The translations under genes were made by a program, and so were the position numbers. A stretch of 64,000 nucleotides of DNA from Isoperla grammatica (taxonomy: Eukaryota; Arthropoda; Insecta; Plecoptera; Perlodidae). Where the stretch lies: assembly GCA_945910005.1 (NCBI GenBank), contig OX246741.1, positions 9,782,669-9,846,668 of the forward strand, read 5' to 3'. Below, piece by piece: positions 12,601-21,700 of the stretch; position 1 is the stretch's first letter, and every line of letters starts with the position of its first letter. The notes under the pieces are model-generated. The model had not been told where the DNA came from. It searched no databases and saw only the letters and a program-made list of their open reading frames with translations.

Positions 12601-15600
12601 AAAAGAAGTCAAGTCACTCATCGCACATGTAGTCTTGATCGCAGGAGACCTCTGAATGTTAAATGTGATGGCGAGAGGCAAAGAGAAGTCAAGTCACTCA
12701 CCGTACGTGTTGTGTTGATCACAGGAGGAGAAGATCGCCGCCCTCCAGACGCTAGCGGATCAACTCATCGCCGCCGACCACTACGCAGCCCAGCCCATCG
12801 ACGACAAGCGTCAGCAAGTGCTGGATCGCTGGCGTCACCTCAAGGACGCGCTCATTGAGAAGCGCTCCAAGCTCGGAGAGTCTCAGACACTCCAGCAGTT
12901 CAGGTGAGTTGCTCGCTCTGTTCTGTGTTACTAACCAGCAAGTTGACCCTGGACTTAAATTAGATTCATAGCATTTCACTACATGTAAACCTCCACGACT
13001 AATTAGGCTATGGAGATTATGAGTTAAAAATGAGTTTAAACCGTAGATAATATTCTCAGTTTCATATGCAGTGAAATAAATTATCTTTATGCCTTAGTAA
13101 TGAGCAGTCGCTGTTTGCAAACTACTTGAACAATACTTAACAACACGTTACAGACAAGCTACTCTAGGTAGTTTCACAGTGTGGCTTTTATAGGGTACGC
13201 ACAACACCAAAACACAACAATGAAACAAATGAATTGAACTGATGGACAAGCAAGCTGTCAAAAAAAAAATATGAAGTTCTGAAGTTGGAAAAAACAAACG
13301 TTCAGAACGTTTACAAACTTTCAGATAGTTGCTGTCCATTACTTAACATAAATTTTAACTGGCGAGCAGTTACTATCGTTACAACTAATTGTTTCTCCTC
13401 ATTATTTGCAAAGATATTACTTTGACGGCTTGTTGTTTGTCCACCAGTTCAATTCATTTATTCCATTGTTGTAGTTCGGCTGTTACGTCAGATGTGCGTA
13501 CCCTATTTGCATTGTCAAGAATCAAGATGTATTAGTACGCCTGCAACACACTTAGGGCCAGTCTTACAATCTCCTAATAAGAAAGCTATTTGTAGCAATT
13601 AAGCTACCTATTTGGAGGATTTCAAGGATTTTGATTGGTGGTTGCCATGGAGAAAACAAGCTATTCGACAAATATGTTGTTATTGGGACATTTTAAGACT
13701 GGACCTTAACACGTGTTATCGCTTCACAGTCGCGACGCGGACGAGATGGAGAACTGGATCGCGGAGAAGCTCCAGCTGGCAACGGAAGAGAGCTACAAGG
13801 ATCCGGCCAACATCCAGTCGAAGCACCAGAAACACCAGGCGTTCGAGGCAGAGCTCGCGGCCAATGCAGACCGGATCCAGAGCGTTCTCGCCATGGGGCA
13901 GAACCTCATAGACAAGCACCAGTGTGCCGGCTCTGAGGAGGCTGTGCAGGTCAGTTGTTATAGGCGCACTTTACATTGATGTTTACATCCTTACAGTATA
14001 CCTTCAGGAAGCGTGGTTAGAAGTTAGCCAACAGGATCCAGAGCGTTCTCGCCATGGGGCAGAACCTCATAGACAAGCACCAGTGTGCCGGGTCTGAGGA
14101 GGCTGTGCAGGTCAGTTGTTATAGACGCACTTTACATTGATGTTTACATCGTTACCTTACAGTATACCTTCAGAAAACATGGTTAAAGTTAGCCATGTAA
14201 CCAGAGGCTAGAATTTGGTAGACTCTCTGCAATATTCTTGAAAGCTCAAAAACATTTTATTTTATTACATACTACGTAGTATAGTTAGGCATACATTATG
14301 ATTTTTGAGCTCTTGTCATTCTCTGCACAAAAATATGAATTATTTAATTAATTGTAATGAAATGAGTTGATTTGACTTGAGTAATGCTAGCAGCTACATT
14401 TCAGATGAGTGATGTGACAAAATAAGATTTAGGTAACTAATGATTTACAGTACTGTGTTTTATAGGAAGAAATAAGTAATTTTATTATCGGAACCATTAG
14501 GCTACTATTCGATTGCTGTTTGCAGTGATGAGCGATGTGACTTAACCAGTTCCGTGGTCATGACGAGATATTCCCTCACGCCGGTTATACCCCAGTAGCG
14601 CCTTGGACGTAATATCTCGTCATAAGTATTTTGAAATCGCTCCCACAGTGGCCGTGACGAGCTTCGCTTTAAAATTTTCCCGCACTCTGCAAAGAAGTTA
14701 GTTCAATCTTTTTCCGCTAGATAGAACAACTTGTATTGAAATCCTGTCAGCAACACGTGTTTGTAGAGAAGGAGGTCTTACGACCGACCGACCGCAAGTA
14801 GCGTGGGGAAATAAGTCGCCACTATGCGCACGGCAAGCGCGAGGGAAAGTCGCCACTGAACTGGTTAACGATTTGCCATGTCTGTAAGAAAGAACGCCAC
14901 GTTAACCCGGCGTTGTGTGTTGTGTCCAGACTCGCCTGGGCTCCATCGCCGACCAGTGGGAGTATCTCACCCAGAAGACCACCGAGAAGACTGTCAAGCT
15001 GAAGGAGGCCAACAAGCAGCGCACCTACATCGCCGCCGTCAAGGACCTCGACTTCTGGCTGGGCGAGGTCGAGTCTCTGCTCACGTCCGAGGACTCTGGC
15101 AAGGACCTGGCCTCCGTGCAGAACCTCATCAAGAAACACCAGCTGGTGGAGGCCGACGTACAGGCGCACGATGACCGCATCAAGGGTGCGTACATCTAGC
15201 TACCTCCATTTGGCAAACATTTGTTAATTATAAAAAACACTCGCGTTAACTGGAAAATATGTAATAAAAACTTACACAGTTAAAATATTCTTGATGTTGT
15301 TCAACATCACGTCACACAATATTTCGACAGCTGCTCTGCTATCATCATCAGGCACGACAAGAATATTTTAACTGTGTAAGTTCTATAGTGTTTTTATTAC
15401 GAACATTTGTTTTTTAAAAATCTTAATTTGTAATACTAATTGTGCTCTTTTTATTCACTATAAATACCTACCTCTGCTAATGCAAGTGTGTAGTGAAGGT
15501 GACTTTTAAAAGACAGAGGGTCCCTACTTCTAAATAATATATTATTTTATTTAATATGATTCATAGAAGGATAGACCCCAACAGCTCTATCCTTCTACCA

Positions 15601-18439
15601 ATCATGTTACCAGCCTTTTGGCCTCTCTTAAACCCAGTACCGTATTATTTAATTTATACTTAGTATTTATTTGAACTGATTGTTATTCACATACCTGGTA
15701 GGAAGTGGTACCAAACTAATTCAAGTTTTTATTCTATATTCCTTTTTCAATGTGTATAGACCTAATATGTGTAGGCCTATTCAGATAAATAAAAAGTATT
15801 ATTAAATATAAATAACATTTTGTTGTGCCTGTGCAACGTAGACATGAACGGTCAAGCCGACTCGCTGATTGAGAGCGGCCAGTTCGACACGGCCAGCATC
15901 CAAGAGAAGCGCCAGTCAATCAACGAACGCTACGAACGAATCAAGAACCTGGCCGCCCACCGCCAGGCCCGTCTGAACGAGGCCAACACGCTGCACCAGT
16001 TCTTCCGAGACATCGCCGACGAGGAGTCTTGGATCAAGTGAGTCTCGTTAGCTCCGTCGTATTTAACAATGTGTCTAGGTACTGACTGATTCATGCAAAT
16101 AGTACTTTTTTAAATGGAAATGCATTACCATAAAGCCTACTGTATACATATTACGAATTAGTTGGACTAGGAACACAAATTAACATGTTCTAGTGAGGGG
16201 AAAGGTACAGAAAGACGACAGCTTACCTTAAAACGTTAAGTAAGCTGTCGTCCTTCTGTACCTTTCCCCTCACTAGAACATGTTAATTTGTGTTCCTAGT
16301 CCAACTTATCCTAGCCATTTAGGCCTCTTCTAATCATGCAAACTACATATTACGAATTAGTTAGCAAAGGTTCGTGCAGTGATTCAACGTTTCTAAATTA
16401 TATTCGTACAAGGATGGGACCTTACGTGTGTATGTAACATTTTCAAACCTGTCTGTAAAGCCACGTACTTTGTTCAGGACTGTTGTAAGAGTTGTTGGAT
16501 GTGTTTTCTGTGTTTCTTAAATCACCTGTGGTTCAGTTACATTTCTAGCTCGAGTTTTACTTGTGGAACATGTTCACACCATGCGGACTGGAAAGCATTC
16601 TTCCATACTCGCTAAATATGCTTCACTTGTTTTGTGAATGAGGCTGACAACGAACAGACAGCTCGACAACTCTGAGAACTGTCGTTGGTACAGGGCAATT
16701 TCAATTAAAAATGCTCATTAAGAGTTGCTCCCATGGACAAAGTATAGGCTAACTAATAATGTAGTAATGTGCAACAAAGCACACCGAGCTCACTTGTTCT
16801 GTCTCTCTCCAGGGAGAAGAAGCTTCTGGTCGGTTCCGACGATTACGGTCGGGATCTGACCGGCGTCCAGAACCTCAAGAAGAAGCACAAACGTCTGGAG
16901 GCGGAGCTCGGTTCTCACGAGCCGGCAATCCAGTCCGTGCAGGAGGCCGGAGAGAAGCTGATGGACGTCTCTAACCTGGGAGTGCCGGAGATTGAGCAGG
17001 TGGGATATCCTTTTCAACACATTTTAGCTCTAACTCTAGAGAGGTAGACCTAGCAACATTAGTCTACTCCCGTCACAGATGTAAGTTGCCTCCATAGAAA
17101 ATATCACAGCAATAGATTTTATTGATCATGCACAACTGAACTGGAGTAGTATTTATTTATTGAGCAATATGAGCTTTTGCTCTTCATGTAGTAGGTACTA
17201 GACAAACAAACATATATACTGATTAGGCCTAGTCTTATTTATTGCCCAAATTGAGTGTTTGCTCTTTATGAAGTAGGAGACAAACATACATACTAACCTT
17301 GTGCGTCTCTCTATCCAGCGTCTGAGGCTGTTGAATCAGGCCTGGGCTGAACTCAAGCACTTGGCAGCAACGCGGGGACAAAAGCTCGACGAGTCGTTGA
17401 CCTACCAGCAGTTCCTTGCGAAGGTGGAGGAGGAGGAGGCTTGGATCAGGTAAGTCTCTACGAAATGAATAAAATTCATATTTAGAGTCTACCCACTCGG
17501 TCGCATAACTGATTTTCAGTGGAGAACTTTTATCTAGACTAGAGCGACTGAGCCAACCCCGTAGGCTCCAAACACCATCGACGAGTGAGCGATAACCAAC
17601 CAAAGATCGATATTTTAAATAGCCTATGAAATACGTATGTGAATCAGTGGTTGGACAGTGCGAACGCCTGTGGACAAATGCCAGAATCAACAAGGACGAT
17701 TCGGAACAACTTTGAATTTATTGAACGTGCTTCGTTGCTAGGACGGCTCCAAAGGCACCGTTTACGTATTCCCAAGACTATAGTGGACCCAAGATTACTT
17801 TACACCTGCTTTCGTCACATCCGGGGCAGTCGTAGCCAACCGGCGAACCGTCCGAGACACACCTGCGCCAATACCGATCGCTGATTGGCTACGAACCAGT
17901 CGCCTGTGACGAAAGCATGTGTAAGATAGTCTTGGGACAACTATAGAACCTTGTTACCCCGTGCCGTGTCTAACACCGTGTTATTGTCGTGCACAGCGAG
18001 AAGCAGCAACTGTTGTCGGTGGAGGACTACGGAGATACGATGGCCGCCGTTCAGGGTCTACTCAAGAAGCACGACGCGTTTGAGACGGACTTTGCCGCCC
18101 ACCACGACCGTTGCGCCGACATAGGCTCGGCGGGCGAGAAGCTGATCACGGACGCCAACCACCACTCCGACAGCATCTCGCAGCGCTGCCAACAGCTGCA
18201 GAACAAGCTGGACCATCTGGCGGCGCTGGCCGCTCGCAGGAAGGCTCGTCTCATGGACAACTCGGCCTACCTGCAGTTCATGTGGAAGGCGGACGTCGTC
18301 GAGTCGTGGATCGCGGACAAGGAGACGCACGTGCGGTCTGAGGAGTTTGGCCGGGACCTGTCCACCGTGCAGACGCTGCTCACAAAGCAGGAGACATTCG
18401 ACGCAGGTACGTGATATATTTATTCGTTTATTTATTTTT

Positions 18440-18522
<83 letters not shown>

Positions 18523-18709
18523 TGTAGGCCTATGTATTTATTTGTTTGTTTATTTATGTATTTATAAATATATTTTTTTTTTTTTATTTATTTATTCGTT
18601 TTATTGTTTTATCATTTTATATTTATTTATTCGTTTATTTATTTATTTATTTATGTATTTATTTATTTATGTATTTATTTGTTTGTTTGTTTGTTTGTTT
18701 ATTTATGTA

Positions 18710-18743
<34 letters not shown>

Positions 18744-21700
18744 ATTCATTTATTTATTAAATATTCCTATTCATATTTACGTCTAGTACAGTGCATTGCG
18801 TGTTCTGAATGGCGTGCGACTGTCCTCGCTAGGTCTCCACGCGTTTGAGCACGAGGGTATCCAGAACATCACCGCCCTCAAGGACCAACTGATCCAGGCG
18901 AACCACGATCAGACTCCGGCGATACTCAAGCGTCACGCCGACGTCATCGCGCGTTGGCAGAAGCTGTTGGCCGACTCCGACGCCCGCAAGCAACGCCTGC
19001 TGCGCATGCAGGAACAGTTCCGACAGATCGAGGAGCTGTATCTCACGTTCGCCAAGAAGGTGGGTCAGACCAACCATTCATTATTGGCTTTGCATTTATA
19101 TTGCCTTTTTTTAATATATTGCCTTTGTCAATTTGTTGTCAGCCACCAAATCGATTCAAAACCAACATCTGCTAGGGAGTAGACAAAGGGGGTTTTGAAT
19201 ATTTCACTATATTTTTGTGTCTTATGCCTAGATGGGTTTTCAGCCATTCTTTTGTCTAACTATCCAATATAACGTCGCTTCCTTTTCTGGCCACCTCATA
19301 TGATTAGGCTGCTCATAGTTGATTTGTAAACAGTGTAGCCTAGGCCTATTATATAAAATAATGTTCAAGGTGTAACCCAAACTAAGAACTGACGTCTGGC
19401 GGGAAGTGGAAAAGTTTGTATTGAGTTTGTCCCAGTGTTATATCTGTAAAATAATTTTAAATTTTATCTGATTAAAATCACACTTTTTGTCAAGTCTAGG
19501 ATATTGTGCAGGCTTACGGTACGGTGCCACTAACGTGTTTGTCGTGCGTAGGCGTCTGCGTTCAACTCTTGGTTCGAGAACGCGGAGGAAGACCTGACCG
19601 ACCCGGTGCGATGCAACTCTATCGAGGAGATCCGAGCGCTACGCGAGGCCCACGCACAGTTCCAGGCGTCTCTGTCGTCGGCCCAGGCAGACTTCCAGGT
19701 AAGGTTGCCCATCGATGTTAAATTACAACATCGACATCGAAATCAAAACATCGATGTCACATCGCGATGTCGGACATTTTTCGACATCGACATCAAACGT
19801 GAAATAATCGACATCGGAAAAAAAAGTTCCTTAACAATGTAAAAACTAAAAAGAAAAACTATCAAAACCGCAAAACCTTCTGGTAAGTTGATGTTGTGTT
19901 GTAACATTGGCGACGAGCGGAGTACAGATTTAGTTTGTATTATTATTTTGTGTAAAAAAACGATTCGATTTTTGAAAAAAAAAATCGATGTCGGAAATTT
20001 GCATCGACATCGATTATTAATCGATTAATCGATGTCGATGGGAAACCTTACTTCCAGGCGCTGGCCGAGCTGGACCAGCAGATAAAGAGCTTCAACGTGG
20101 GCCCCAACCCGTACACGTGGTTCACGATGGAGGCGCTGGAGGACACGTGGCGCAACCTGCAGAAGATCATCAAGGAGCGAGACATCGAGCTGGCCAAGGA
20201 GGCCCAACGCCAGGAGGAGAACGACAAGCTACGGAAGGAGTTTGCCAAGCACGCCAACGCGTTCCACCAGTGGCTGACGGAGACCAGGCAAGTTACCAGA
20301 CCCTTCCACAAAGTGTTTTAAAGGTCTCTCACACCAAGAAGTAAGATAGTGTCAGGGGAGTCAAGACCGCCCACAATTAGTTTCCATCTTAACAAGTGTG
20401 AATCACTAACGTTTTCCCCGATATCTAGTACAATTTAGTAGCGTTAAGTTTTTTGACGGAAATCTGCTCGCACGTTTTCTTGTGCGTTACCGTCAAAAAA
20501 CTTATCGCAACCATATTGTAATAGTCGGGAAAAACGTCAGTGATTCGCGCTTGTTAAGTTGGAAACTAAATGTGGGCGGTCCTGATACTATCCTACTTCT
20601 TGCTGTGAGAGACCTTTACTATCGTTCATATTGTCTTCGTACCATAGGTTTCTATTTATTCTTGTGGAGGTTCTGTTAGATATTAGTCGGTCCCAGGGAC
20701 TGTGTGGCGGCATCAAGCCCCTTTGCTAGTTGGTTCTCGTTGCTTTGCACACCAAGTTGTGCTCATTGGATTGGGAGTGATTTAGTCTTGGGACAGAGTC
20801 TAGAACTTAGCTGCAACACAGTTGACATCCAAACTTTGTTGAATCTAAATAGGTATTGAACTTAACGTTTACTGAGAACAACATCATCTTTTCCTATGCC
20901 TGCAATGGATTTATCATCATGTTGCATTTTTTGGTTAGCCAGTCAAGATAGAACTTGTGATGCATGCCCATTCCATGAGCATTTTGTTCATTTTTGAAAC
21001 TTAGACACATACAAATTTAAGAACGATGTTTGAATGTATGTTCTACTTTAAAAGGTTGGGGACATGGTGTGCACTTGTCCAAGGGCCATTTCATACCTAA
21101 GATATTGTCATTGGCAATGCCAGCACTTGTTTTATAGATAGCTATTTTGTACCACTGTATTGCATTCTTCGTTTGCTGTCTACGTTTTATTTACGAGTTT
21201 TTACCTCGATACTATTATTAATTGTTCATTGCTAGTTTATGTTTTAAGCACAATGAATTGTAGGTAGGCTTATGTTTATTATGTCGTCATATTTTATGAA
21301 CCAAACATCAAGTAGCCCTACATTTATAGTAAGGCAATTTTGCAAAAATCTGCATTGATTAATCATGGCCTCTAGTTCGTGAAAAGTTTTGTCAGATGAG
21401 TCATACAATACGATGTAATAAGTACAATCTAACTAGTTAAAATGTATGTTTTTTTGCCTTTCACTCGTTATTTCCGGGTACCCTGCTTGGCGGTCGCACT
21501 CCAGATATCGTCTCCTAGGATGGGACGGGTGATTATTATTGTTTACATATCAGCTCCCGACTAAAACTACTTAACCGAGTTAACTTGAGAGTGATGGTTT
21601 GGATTTCAACTCGCACGTCTAGTTTATGATTGTGTGTGTTGTGTGTGAATATAACAGATTAACATACGCAGTTGGATTTTGATTTCTATTCGCAGATAAT

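Noticed and set aside
18347..18848. Ile/Phe/Tyr-rich frames that look like membrane proteins
   Set aside because: They are translations of the TTTA microsatellite.
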